NCBI GenBank assembly: GCA_900551075.1
Contig: URVB01000011.1
Coordinates: forward strand, 35,656 to 99,655
Direction: 5' to 3'
DNA: 64,000 bases
From: an uncultured Blautia sp.
GTDB lineage: Bacteria; Bacillota; Clostridia; Lachnospirales; Lachnospiraceae
Positions 33,485 through 42,088 of the stretch are shown here, piece after piece (the stretch's first letter is position 1; each line of letters begins with the position of its first letter). The notes beneath the pieces are model-generated. The model made no database searches. It was given only the letters and a program-made list of their open reading frames with translations, and had not been told where the DNA came from. The translations under genes and the position numbers were made by a program.

Positions 33485-34519
33485 ATGAAAAAAGATGGAG
33501 GAGTTTGGATATACGGTGAATGTAAGAATGATCAAGTGGAGAGTGTCGTCTTTGAGTTACTCGGTAAAGGGCGAGAGATAGCGGATGAATTGAGCAAAAA
33601 GCTTTCGGTAGTTTTAATTACCGATTATCCTTATCGTTTCACCGAGGAATTCGAATGCTATGGTGTGGATCAGATTTATATCGTGCCGGTAGAAACATAT
33701 AAGCAGTCAGACGAATTAGCCTGCACACATATTCTGTCAGAATTGATTTTGAAATATCAACCGGAGATTATGCTTTTAGGGGCGACACTGCACGGACAAT
33801 CTGTGGGGCCGCGTTTAGCTGCACGTTTGAATACGGGGCTTACAGCAGACTGTACCAGGCTTGAAATAGATAAAGACAGGGAACTGCTCCTGCAGACCAG
33901 ACCAGCATTTGGAGGCATGCTTCTGGCTACTATTATTTGTCAAAACAGCAGGCCCCAGATGGCCACTGTCAGACCTGGCATATTGCGTATGCCTAAGCTT
34001 AAAGAGCATAAAAAAACTACTGTAATTTGTTGCGATTTTATCAGAGAATTTACGACTCAGATAGAATCGCTAAAAAAAGAGAATAGGTTACATTCATTCA
34101 ATAATCTGGAAAAGGCAGATATTATCATAGGGGTCGGGAGAGGTATCGGCTCCAAGGAAAATCTTAAAATTGTTGAGAAGATTGCAAAATGTCTGGATGC
34201 TGCAATTGGCGCTACACGAGAAGTTGTAGAGGCAGGATGGCTTAGCTATGAGCATCAGATTGGTCAAACGGGAAAAGTCGTATCTCCTAAAATTTATATA
34301 GCCTGTGGTATCTCAGGCTCTGTGCAGCATGTCGCAGGAATCCGTACTGCAGATTGTATTATTGCAATTAATAAAGATAAAAAAGCTCCAATTTTAGAAG
34401 CGGCGAATTGGGCTGTTGTAAATGATTTGAATCTTGTGCTTCCCCTGTTTTTGCAGGAACTGAACAAAGTGTATAGATTCGAATTAAGCGAGAACGAGGT
34501 AACTGGTAATTTTGATTAG
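33485..34519 (+). CDS. etfA: Electron transfer flavoprotein alpha subunit
   Basis: 344 aa. The N-terminal domain has LLGATLHGQSVGPRLAARLNTGLTADCT (split motif), and the FAD-binding C-terminal domain has VGRGIGSKENLK, GATREVVEAGWL, HQIGQTGKVVSPKIYIACGISGSVQH and INKDKKAPI. No N-terminal ferredoxin domain. It forms the heterodimer with the preceding EtfB and closes this sub-operon; the next 159 bases are non-coding. Confidence 0.93.
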   Translation: MKKDGGVWIYGECKNDQVESVVFELLGKGREIADELSKKLSVVLITDYPYRFTEEFECYGVDQIYIVPVETYKQSDELACTHILSELILKYQPEIMLLGATLHGQSVGPRLAARLNTGLTADCTRLEIDKDRELLLQTRPAFGGMLLATIICQNSRPQMATVRPGILRMPKLKEHKKTTVICCDFIREFTTQIESLKKENRLHSFNNLEKADIIIGVGRGIGSKENLKIVEKIAKCLDAAIGATREVVEAGWLSYEHQIGQTGKVVSPKIYIACGISGSVQHVAGIRTADCIIAINKDKKAPILEAANWAVVNDLNLVLPLFLQELNKVYRFELSENEVTGNFD

Positions 34520-34632
34520 ATATAAGTCGTTTGTTGTACTTAGAACGCACTCATTTTAAACTACGTTAGAGTAATGACCAATATGGTATATATAGCAATT
34601 TGAGGAGGCTCTCAGAAGAAAGGAGATACTGT

Positions 34633-34659
34633 TTGGAAGCAATATTTTATTTTGCTTAA
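34633..34659 (+). other. Possible short leader ORF or promoter before DAHP synthase
   Basis: A good ribosome site AAAGGAG (34619-34625) is seven bases before TTG 34633, which opens an eight-codon frame reading MEAIFYFA and a stop. Three of eight codons are aromatic amino acids, which would suit translational or attenuation control of an aromatic pathway gene. The same bases can be read as a weak promoter (TTGGAA 34633-34638, 17-base spacer, TTAATA 34656-34661). I cannot tell which, if either, is real. Confidence 0.25.
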
Positions 34660-34678
34660 TATATAGCAGGAAACAATT

Positions 34679-35530
34679 ATGAAACATAATTTAAAAAAAG
34701 TGCTGAAAACAGATAGAGAAAAACACTCAATAATCAAAATTGGGGAATTGGAAATTGGCAAAGATTTTACATTAATTGCCGGACCATGTGCAGTAGAATC
34801 GGAAGACCAAATAGTGGAAATTGCAAAATTTGCTAAGGCATACGGAGCCAATATCCTTCGTGGAGGAATTTATAAGCCTAGAACCTATCCTTATTCGTTT
34901 CAGGGAGTAAAAGAAAAAGGCTTCCGATATCTTGCCACAGCAAAAAAGGAAACGGGACTTCCTGTTGTTTCCGAGATTGTAGACATAAATGATTTAGAAA
35001 AGATGTATCCATATTGTGACATGTTTCAGATAGGGACAAGAAACGCACAAAACTATGCGTTATTAAAGGAGGTAGGCAGAACAGAGAAGCCTGTGCTGCT
35101 AAAGAGAGGATTTGCTTCCACTATATATGAGTGGCTGGGATGTGCAGAGTATATATTAATGGAAGGAAACCAAAATCTGGTTCTATGTGAGAGAGGAATC
35201 AGAACATTTGAAAATTACACAAGGAATACTATGGATCTCAGTGCGATTTCTGCCTTAAAAACCCTGTCACATGTTCCTGTAATTGCAGATCCTTCCCACG
35301 GAACGGGAAGAAGTGAGCTGGTATATCCAATGAGTATGAGTTCTATTATGGCCGGCTGTGACGGATTGATGTTGGAAATACACTTGGTACCAGAACGTTC
35401 GGTATGCGATGCCAATCAAACAATATCACTAGAAGCATTTCGAAAGCTGGCGGGTGATGCGGTAAAGCTCTGGAAGTTTAAGCAAAACGAGTTAAAGGAC
35501 TTAAATACAGAAGCAATAACAGAATTGTGA
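34679..35530 (+). CDS. aroF: 3-deoxy-7-phosphoheptulonate (DAHP) synthase, type I-beta
   Basis: 283 aa. AGPCAVES, RGGIYKPRTYPYSFQG, QIGTRNAQNY, KRGFASTIYEW, DPSHGTGR and LMLEIHLVPE place it in the AroF/KDO8P-like type I-beta group, without an N- or C-terminal regulatory domain. It condenses PEP with erythrose 4-phosphate or, in the aminoshikimate branch, the imino analogue. Actinobacterial RifH is a type II enzyme, so the same step seems to be filled here by an unrelated family. It lies between the ETF and BtrH-like genes in the cluster. Confidence 0.9.
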   Translation: MKHNLKKVLKTDREKHSIIKIGELEIGKDFTLIAGPCAVESEDQIVEIAKFAKAYGANILRGGIYKPRTYPYSFQGVKEKGFRYLATAKKETGLPVVSEIVDINDLEKMYPYCDMFQIGTRNAQNYALLKEVGRTEKPVLLKRGFASTIYEWLGCAEYILMEGNQNLVLCERGIRTFENYTRNTMDLSAISALKTLSHVPVIADPSHGTGRSELVYPMSMSSIMAGCDGLMLEIHLVPERSVCDANQTISLEAFRKLAGDAVKLWKFKQNELKDLNTEAITEL

Positions 35531-35630
35531 AATTACGGTACGAGGATTTTGAAACCTGAATCTCTCATCAAAAAAATATTAAATGAAAGGTTGGTGAAAA
35601 GTTGAGGCAAAGTCTGCTCGACGAATCGAA

Positions 35631-36755
35631 ATGAAATATATAAAAGATTTTAAAGTCAGTACGGGTAAAATCTGTCTTATATCTGCTATAACCGATATCT
35701 TAAATTATTATAAATATAATTTAAAAGAGGAAGATTTGTTTGGATTATGTGAGGGACAGCTATTTTACTTTGGAGGGCTCGATGAAAAGTCAGAGGACGA
35801 ACTGAAAGATGTTCATTTATTACGAGAATTGAAAATGGGCGGAATGAAATATGATATTATGAAAATGTTTGAATTAATCCAAAATATTTTGAATGTAGAA
35901 ATTGTAGGATATGAGTATCAGAACAGTAACCATCTTCAATCGATTATTAAAGAATACGTTGACAAAAATATTCCGCTTATTGCATTTGCTTCCAGATATT
36001 ATTTGGAGTATTTTGATAATTGTTCAAAAGATAAATTTTCACATACCATTGCAGTATATGGTTATGATTTTGAGAAAGATCAGGTTTACGTTACTGATAC
36101 ATATGTGGCAACTAAGCCTGTTTCAACTTATAAGGGACCACTTTCTTTAAATAATTTTATTAAAGCTCTTGATCTAAGTGAAGTGGTTTTTGAAATGCCT
36201 ACTAAAAAAAGCCTAATTGCTGTTTATCCAAAAGATAAGAATATTATGACCGATTTGCCATTTCAAATTCGTATTAATTCATTAGTCAATATTGCTAAAA
36301 ATAATTTAAGTGGAAGTGTTATACAACACAAAATTTATACAGGAATAGATGGTATGAGGAAATTTGTGCAGGAATTTAAAACATGGAAACATCAATATAG
36401 TGTTAACTTGTTAAAACAACTTTTAAAAACAGTTCATAATCTTATAACTAATTATGGGGGACCTTATGTAACAAACGGACTTTTAGCAGGTTTTATTGAA
36501 GAACTTTATAATGTCAACAGGCAACCATTTTATTTAGAGTTACAAGGCAGGTTTATCAATATACAAAAACAATGGCTGATAATAGCTAATTTGTGTTTTA
36601 AAGCTTCTTTGGGTGATATTTTTGATAGTTATGACAGAATTTCTAATTACATTGAACGGCTAATTGATGAACAAGAGTTACTTTACTTTAAGTTATTGGC
36701 ATTAGATAAAGGTGAAATTGAAAGGAAGAAGGAGTATGGTAAAAGTAAAATTTGA
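35631..36755 (+). CDS. BtrH-like acyltransferase/C39-like protein 1
   Basis: 374 aa. The N-terminal half resembles the BtrH N-terminal domain: Cys15 in STGKICLISAITDIL, then GLCEGQLFYFGG, GMKYDIMKM, His in FSHTIAVYGYD (about 142) and Asp in VTDTY, a Cys-His-Asp triad. The C-terminal half is helical. BtrH moves the 4-amino-2-hydroxybutyryl side chain from a carrier protein to an aminoglycoside in butirosin formation. A carrier-to-amine acyl transfer in this cluster is therefore plausible. The start is weakly supported: no clear ribosome site precedes ATG 35631, but no other start is available after the upstream stop. Confidence 0.75.
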   Translation: MKYIKDFKVSTGKICLISAITDILNYYKYNLKEEDLFGLCEGQLFYFGGLDEKSEDELKDVHLLRELKMGGMKYDIMKMFELIQNILNVEIVGYEYQNSNHLQSIIKEYVDKNIPLIAFASRYYLEYFDNCSKDKFSHTIAVYGYDFEKDQVYVTDTYVATKPVSTYKGPLSLNNFIKALDLSEVVFEMPTKKSLIAVYPKDKNIMTDLPFQIRINSLVNIAKNNLSGSVIQHKIYTGIDGMRKFVQEFKTWKHQYSVNLLKQLLKTVHNLITNYGGPYVTNGLLAGFIEELYNVNRQPFYLELQGRFINIQKQWLIIANLCFKASLGDIFDSYDRISNYIERLIDEQELLYFKLLALDKGEIERKKEYGKSKI

Positions 36756-37788
36756 TGCTTATGATCTATTAAATGATATTATTTCAGAAGAAGGACATTA
36801 CATAGATTTTATCAGTTGTAATGAATATACGTTTTGGTATCTTTATCGTCAGATTGGCATGAAAAGTTTTTTACCAATTATAAATACGCAGTGTTTTATA
36901 AATTTGCCCATATATGAATTAAAATCATTTAACATTTATCAGGAGAGTAATCTCGAACGACTATTATCTAATGCACATACTTTTTTTAATATAAAAACAA
37001 TCCAATATAATAAATATAAAGGAAGCATACATGATTTTATTAGGCAGGGAATTCAAGAAAATCAGTTTGTTTATACGTTGTATGATAGCTATTATGATAC
37101 ATTTTTAGAAAATATAGATGAGCATAATTTCCATGGACATCCTATAAGCGGATATGACGATAAAAAGCAAATATACTACAGCATCTTTGGAGATGAGCAT
37201 AAAGTTAAATATAATGACTTTCTAAAAATGTTTAATTATTTTAAGGAAACTTCAGGCACTTCTCAAATTGGATATTTCTATTTAGATATCGACAATATTA
37301 GTAGAAATTGTTTAGATACAGATGATTGTATTAAACAAAAGATAATCAGAGACTTAGCAAAAGATATTAATGATTGGAAACAGGAGACGGAGAGATTCAA
37401 GGAATATGTAGAAGTGGTTAAAAAAGTTTTTAGTTCCAATGGTTATAATAAAAAAGAGTTTGCCCTTACACAAAGATTACTTTTTAATACTATCATGGAA
37501 GGATTGCATGGAAATTTCATATTTAAAATGCGTTTATTTAAAGATGTCTTTCATACAGGCGACGTAGAAGACTTTATATTAAGATTTAAGGAAAATCGTA
37601 AAAAATGTATATTAATAGCAAATTTATATCGCAAAGCAGCTATTTTAATAGATGAATATCCTGATGATTTCGATGAAGTTGCATGCAGGCTAAAAGATAA
37701 TTTGGAAAAACATTTTATTATAAATAGCTTACGATTGTTAGATGAATTAAAAAAAATGTTAAAACCAGTTTTACAGGGAGGAAAATAA
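36736..37788 (+). CDS. BtrH-like family protein 2, nucleophile unclear
   Basis: About 350 aa from ATG 36736, with AAAGGA nine bases upstream; it overlaps the preceding gene by 20 bases. The fold pattern follows the neighbours: a helical start, GHPISGYDDKKQIYYSIFGDEH with the His-Gly-Tyr-Asp strand near 135, and a helical C-terminal half. I do not see the N-terminal Cys in the expected position, so it may be an inactive or differently acting member. Strongly AT-rich. The function is unknown beyond family resemblance. Confidence 0.6.
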   Translation: MVKVKFDAYDLLNDIISEEGHYIDFISCNEYTFWYLYRQIGMKSFLPIINTQCFINLPIYELKSFNIYQESNLERLLSNAHTFFNIKTIQYNKYKGSIHDFIRQGIQENQFVYTLYDSYYDTFLENIDEHNFHGHPISGYDDKKQIYYSIFGDEHKVKYNDFLKMFNYFKETSGTSQIGYFYLDIDNISRNCLDTDDCIKQKIIRDLAKDINDWKQETERFKEYVEVVKKVFSSNGYNKKEFALTQRLLFNTIMEGLHGNFIFKMRLFKDVFHTGDVEDFILRFKENRKKCILIANLYRKAAILIDEYPDDFDEVACRLKDNLEKHFIINSLRLLDELKKMLKPVLQGGK

Positions 37789-37789
37789 C

Positions 37790-38614
37790 ATGAATATTAA
37801 TAAAGAAAAGGCAATTCAATTTGTTGAAGAAAATGGCAATAATTTTCAAAGGTATTTTTTAAAGTGCGTTTTAGGTAAGGATTGTTTAAAAGACGCATTA
37901 AAAGAGTTATCGTATTATCAGAATACGGATGGAGGATGGATAGGCCTTGATCCAGATTACACAGGTGATATAAGTAGTATTACATGTGCTATGGCAGCTT
38001 TTTCCAGAATTGAACGGCTAAATGTAAAATCAAGTAATCTTATAAATACCACCATGGAATATTTAAGGGCAGTTCAAAAGAAGAATGGTATGTGGGATGA
38101 GCCAAGGATGATCGTAAAATATAATATACCAAAATGGTATTGTCCGCAAATTGAAGAGAATCAAATTTGGTATACTAACGGCATTCTTCGTTATATTATT
38201 TCCAGAAAAAGCGAGGAGGCAGAAGTTATACAACGAGCTAGAAATTATCTTAGAACTTTTTGGGATGGAAAAAGGTTTCCGGGTTATGAGCATAATAACT
38301 GGATGGGAATCGTAAGCTTTGCAAACAGTGACTATAAAAATGATGCCGAGATTTATAAGGGTTGTCTTGAAAATTTAAGAAAAAACATATCTACCTATGA
38401 TTTAGCAGACGTAATATGGGCATTAGAATCATGTACATTATTAAATTTACCTTATACGGAAGAAGCTGTTCAAATAGCATTAGAAAAAATTATAAAGGGA
38501 CAATTAGAGGATGGAAGCTTTAGCACTAATTATGGAAAGGAGCAGAAAGTGGATTTAGCTATTGAGGCATTGGATTCATTGGCTAATTATGGAATTATAA
38601 ATAGGAAAATATAA
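37790..38614 (+). CDS. Alpha/alpha-toroid protein (prenyltransferase/squalene-cyclase repeat)
   Basis: 274 aa. Repeats resembling the QW motif occur at YYQNTDGGWIGLD (about 43-55), VQKKNGMWDEP (about 97-107) and QLEDGSFS (about 242-249), with helices between, as in terpene cyclase-like toroids. The catalytic DxDD of squalene-hopene cyclases is not present, so cyclase activity is doubtful. It starts one base after the preceding gene ends and is followed by a carrier protein. Small toroid proteins of this type occur beside BtrH-like genes; the role is unknown. Confidence 0.65.
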   Translation: MNINKEKAIQFVEENGNNFQRYFLKCVLGKDCLKDALKELSYYQNTDGGWIGLDPDYTGDISSITCAMAAFSRIERLNVKSSNLINTTMEYLRAVQKKNGMWDEPRMIVKYNIPKWYCPQIEENQIWYTNGILRYIISRKSEEAEVIQRARNYLRTFWDGKRFPGYEHNNWMGIVSFANSDYKNDAEIYKGCLENLRKNISTYDLADVIWALESCTLLNLPYTEEAVQIALEKIIKGQLEDGSFSTNYGKEQKVDLAIEALDSLANYGIINRKI

Positions 38615-38637
38615 ATATGAAAGTGGAGGTAGTCAGA

Positions 38638-38979
38638 ATGTTAAAAAACATAACTGAGAACGAGATATTACACACCATAAAAGAAATCATAGCCAGAGTA
38701 TCAAGTAAAGACAATCCTATGAGTATAACCGCCAGTCAAATAGAAGATTGCGAAAATATCGCACAAAGCCGATTACTACAAATGGATTCCATAAAAGCTA
38801 TTAGGATAGTTGTAGAAATTGAAAAAGTATTCGAAATAAGTGTTCCTGATGAAGATTTAGATATGAAAAATTTTAAAACCCCATATAGTATGGCTTGCTA
38901 TGTCATGAAACAATTGGATTATGTAAAAGAGGAAAATGAAACTTCCAGGGAGCAGGGAGTCCAGGTAAATATATCATAA
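38638..38979 (+). CDS. Acyl carrier protein 2
   Basis: 113 aa from ATG 38638 with GGAGG eight bases upstream; an in-frame ATG at 38617 precedes the ribosome site and is rejected. The attachment serine is in LQMDSIKAIRIVVEIE (about Ser47), followed by VFEISVPDEDLD, a normal helix II/III. It sits between the toroid and the third BtrH-like gene, so it is the probable carrier for acyl transfer by the BtrH-like proteins. Distinct from the ACP at 4682. Confidence 0.87.
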   Translation: MLKNITENEILHTIKEIIARVSSKDNPMSITASQIEDCENIAQSRLLQMDSIKAIRIVVEIEKVFEISVPDEDLDMKNFKTPYSMACYVMKQLDYVKEENETSREQGVQVNIS

Positions 38980-38998
38980 ACAGGAGGAATGAAGTTTT

Positions 38999-40033
38999 AT
39001 GATTGAATTGAATAATTTTCAAACCCAAAAAGGGTTGTCATGCCATATGGCTTGTGCTAAAAACATTTTAGCATTTTATGAGGCAGATATATCAGAGTGT
39101 CTATTATATGCTATAGGAAAAGGATTTCGCTACATCTATAATAGAGATCCTAAATGGCATAATAATAAGTATCGCATACATACGGATGTACCTTTGACAT
39201 TAAACAATTTTTTTGATAGGTTTCAGATTGAATATACTTTAATAGAAAATATGGAAAATGAAATAGCAGAGGAATATTTGATTAAATCATTGCAAAATAA
39301 TGAACCACTTATGATTGGGGTTATTAATAATGATCTGACATATGATTTGGATTACGCAAGTCATTCTAAGGATTGGGCACATATTGTCGTTGCAACTGGA
39401 CTTGATCTTGATCAGCAAAAAATAAAGATTAGTGATGGATTTATTCCCTCGAACCCACCACGTCTATATGCTGGGTGGTATTCCTATAAAATAATAAAAG
39501 AAACTCGTGAAAAGCGCAATAATTGGTGTTATAAAATCGGCTATGAGTCTGTAAAGAAATTCAAAAAGCAATTCGATAATGAGATGCTTATTGAAGAACA
39601 TTTAGTGCCAAATTTAAAAGAGTGCATTTTAGAGATGTTAGACGGAAAAATAGTTGAGGATAATTATTATGGTATAGAAGCCCTAAAAAAGTATCATGAA
39701 GTATTAATGAATTTTACAGACTATTTTGCTGGAGACTTTGATAAAGAATTATTACAACAAAATATAGATATGAAAGTAGAAGGATTTATTGATAATAAGA
39801 AATATTTGTTTCAAGTAGTAAATGAATTGTCAATAATAAAGCATTCTAACGATTTGATGGAAATAAGCGAAAAGTTGGAAGTAAATTTGGAAGAATGGAT
39901 CAAATTTTGCTTACTGATGGTAAAAGTCGCTTTATCTGAAGATAGAAAAAAGGTGGTTTTATTGGCTAAAAGATTTGAAGAAATTTATAAAGAGGAAATT
40001 GCATTATATAATACTCTTTTAAATTATCTTTAA
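38999..40033 (+). CDS. BtrH-like acyltransferase/C39-like protein 3
   Basis: 344 aa. Cys15 in KGLSCHMACAKNIL, His in KDWAHIVVATGLD (about 129) and Asp in KISDGFIP (about 144) form a Cys-His-Asp set. The N-terminal half is the BtrH-type domain, the rest is helical. AGGAGG-like site before ATG 38999. It differs from protein 1 enough to have its own substrate. Proteins 1, 2 and 3 are separated only by the toroid and ACP genes, so the five form one functional block. Confidence 0.72.
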   Translation: MIELNNFQTQKGLSCHMACAKNILAFYEADISECLLYAIGKGFRYIYNRDPKWHNNKYRIHTDVPLTLNNFFDRFQIEYTLIENMENEIAEEYLIKSLQNNEPLMIGVINNDLTYDLDYASHSKDWAHIVVATGLDLDQQKIKISDGFIPSNPPRLYAGWYSYKIIKETREKRNNWCYKIGYESVKKFKKQFDNEMLIEEHLVPNLKECILEMLDGKIVEDNYYGIEALKKYHEVLMNFTDYFAGDFDKELLQQNIDMKVEGFIDNKKYLFQVVNELSIIKHSNDLMEISEKLEVNLEEWIKFCLLMVKVALSEDRKKVVLLAKRFEEIYKEEIALYNTLLNYL

Positions 40034-40067
40034 AAAGCAGCGATTTTTTTCATTTTAATGAAAAACC

Positions 40068-40097
40068 TTACTATATTTATGTCTGATATCATATAAT
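40068..40097 (+). promoter_or_regulatory. Candidate internal promoter
   Basis: A consensus TATAAT (40092-40097) is 18 bases from a weak TTACTA (40068-40073) in the 110-base gap before the second A-PCP gene. An AT-only imperfect hairpin (TTTTTCAT / ATGAAAAA) lies just upstream at about 40045-40065. Confidence 0.35.
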
Positions 40098-40149
40098 GGC
40101 TTCCGGGCTGCATTCAAAATAATCTAATTTACAAAAAGGGGATTTGCAA

Positions 40150-41961
40150 TTGAAAAATAAGAAATATCAAAAATTTATGCCAGCTATGTATAACCATACA
40201 GACATCGATATGACAGTACATAAGGCATTTGAAAATGTTGTTGAAGATATACCGGAGCACATAGGACTGGTTTTTGGAGATAAAGCTTTATCTTATAGAG
40301 AAATAAATAATAAAGCAAATCAGCTCGCTCGTTTTTTAGTAGAGAGTGGTGTCAAAAAAGGAGATATTATCGCTATTATACTTCAACGATCACCAGAAAT
40401 GCTTATCACAATACTGGCTATCCTTAAAGCCGGAGCAGCTTATTTGCCTATTGAACCGGGGTGTGCTGTGCATAGAATAGAATATATGCTTAAAGACAGT
40501 AAAGTAAAGCTTATTTTAACTCAGATGGCAATAAAAAACAGGTTAAATCTGTCATTTCCTCAGGCTAGTATAGATGAAATTGATCTTAGCAGATATCAGA
40601 CATCTAATCTGGAGAAAATTTGTGATGGAACTGATCTAATTTATGTCATATATACATCTGGATCTACCGGTAAACCCAAAGGGGTAATGATTGAGCACAA
40701 ATCTGTTCTTAATTTGGCCAAAGGGATATATGAAAAATTAAATTTAAATGAAAAAATGACAGTATTGTTTGTAACTAATATATCGTTTGATATGTCAATT
40801 ACTGAAACACTGGTTTCTTTGCTAAATGGATTGAAAATTGCAATAGCAAGTGAGGCTGAGCAACGAATACCCAGTAAAACCTTAAATGCCATTGCAAAAT
40901 ATAACATAGATTTATTTGAGACAACGCCATCAAGAATGGCAATGTTATTAAATAGTCAAAAGAATTTGGAATTTTTAAAACAATTGTCTGTTATAATAAT
41001 TGGAGGAGAAGATTTATCATTAAATTTATTGAAAGACATTAAAAAAATTACAAATGCAAGAATCTATAATATGTATGGTCCTACAGAAACCACTGTGTGG
41101 TCTACGGGTGCTGATTTAACAAATAGTGATATTATTCATATCGGTAAGCCCATTTGTAACACAGAGACATTTATACTGGATAAGAATCAAAGAAAAGTAC
41201 CATTTGGTGAAATTGGAGAGTTATATATTGCAGGAATTGGTTTAGCAAGGGGGTATATAAGTAATGCCGGTTTGAGCAAAGATAAATTTATACATAGCTC
41301 CGTATATAATAAGTTATTTTATAAAACGGGAGATTTAGCAAGGCAATTACCCGATGGAAATATAGAGTTCCATGGAAGAAATGACAGACAAGTAAAAATA
41401 AGAGGTCATAGAATAGAATTGGGAGAGATAGAAAACAATATATTGACTTATAAAACAATAAAGCGGGCTATAGTTTTAAATCATCAAAATAATGGATTGA
41501 TTTCATTCATAGAAGCCGATTCAATGATTGATATTGATGATTTAACAAAATATCTACGCCTATATTTAAATGAAATAATGATACCCTCTATTATTGTGCA
41601 GATTGATAATTTTCCGTTAACAGAAAATGGAAAGGTTGATTATAACAGACTGCTGATTAAATTCCCCAAGAAGGATTATAATTCAACAGTAAGTGCTCAG
41701 GAGAGTAAAAAAGATGTAATTGAAAGTAAATTAGAACAAATAATATTAAAGTACGCCAATGCTGGCACTGGAAATACCATTAATCCGGAAGATAAATTAA
41801 AGTCATTAGGATTCGATTCAATAAACTTTGTTAAAATAGTTGTTGAGATAGAAAAAGCTTTTGATTTTGAATTTGATGACGACAATCTGGAAATTGGAAA
41901 ATTTTTGGAATTTAAAAATCTATCAGACTATGTTAAATGTAATATAGACCGGAGTAAATAG
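40150..41961 (+). CDS. NRPS adenylation-carrier didomain 2, substrate unclear
   Basis: About 603 aa. The start is ambiguous: TTG 40150 is eight bases after GGGG (40138-40141) and preferred to TTG 40144. A domain motifs: YTSGSTGKPKG, FDMSITETL, NMYGPTETTVW, YKTGDLARQLPDG, ENGKVDYNRL with the A10 Lys. My reading of the pocket is D-M-T-E-I-G-M-V-W-K, which matches no code I know. The C-terminal carrier has Ser in LGFDSINFVKIVVEIE. No condensation domain. The last gene before a double hairpin and terminator. Confidence 0.87.
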   Translation: MKNKKYQKFMPAMYNHTDIDMTVHKAFENVVEDIPEHIGLVFGDKALSYREINNKANQLARFLVESGVKKGDIIAIILQRSPEMLITILAILKAGAAYLPIEPGCAVHRIEYMLKDSKVKLILTQMAIKNRLNLSFPQASIDEIDLSRYQTSNLEKICDGTDLIYVIYTSGSTGKPKGVMIEHKSVLNLAKGIYEKLNLNEKMTVLFVTNISFDMSITETLVSLLNGLKIAIASEAEQRIPSKTLNAIAKYNIDLFETTPSRMAMLLNSQKNLEFLKQLSVIIIGGEDLSLNLLKDIKKITNARIYNMYGPTETTVWSTGADLTNSDIIHIGKPICNTETFILDKNQRKVPFGEIGELYIAGIGLARGYISNAGLSKDKFIHSSVYNKLFYKTGDLARQLPDGNIEFHGRNDRQVKIRGHRIELGEIENNILTYKTIKRAIVLNHQNNGLISFIEADSMIDIDDLTKYLRLYLNEIMIPSIIVQIDNFPLTENGKVDYNRLLIKFPKKDYNSTVSAQESKKDVIESKLEQIILKYANAGTGNTINPEDKLKSLGFDSINFVKIVVEIEKAFDFEFDDDNLEIGKFLEFKNLSDYVKCNIDRSK

Positions 41962-41973
41962 CGAAGGGGAGCA

Positions 41974-42013
41974 CTGCGGCAGGGAAGAATTATAACGCTG
42001 CGACCTGCCGCAG
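41974..42013. repeat. GC-rich perfect inverted repeat
   Basis: CTGCGGCAGG (41974-41983) and its exact complement CCTGCCGCAG (42004-42013) with a 20-base loop. It begins 13 bases after the stop of the A-PCP gene and stands directly before the terminator at 42017. GC-rich in an otherwise AT-rich region. Confidence 0.6.
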
Positions 42014-42016
42014 GCG

Positions 42017-42043
42017 GAATCCTGCCTGGCAGGATTCTTTTTT
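42017..42043 (+). terminator. Rho-independent terminator after the second A-PCP gene
   Basis: GAATCCTGCC (42017-42026) pairs with GGCAGGATTC (42028-42037), then six T. The minus-strand gene at 42089 converges on it. It separates the main operon from the last sub-operon, which has its own promoter at 42871. Confidence 0.82.
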
Positions 42044-42088
42044 ACATTTGTTTCCAAGCAGGCGATAGTACTTTATATTGTCTGTATA

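Noticed and set aside
36712..36735. Upstream GTG start for the second BtrH-like gene
   Set aside because: ATG 36736 has AAAGGA nine bases upstream, whereas GTG 36712 has no ribosome site.
37790..38614. Squalene-hopene or terpene cyclase
   Set aside because: The toroid repeats are present, but the DxDD acid motif is not, and the protein is less than half the normal length.
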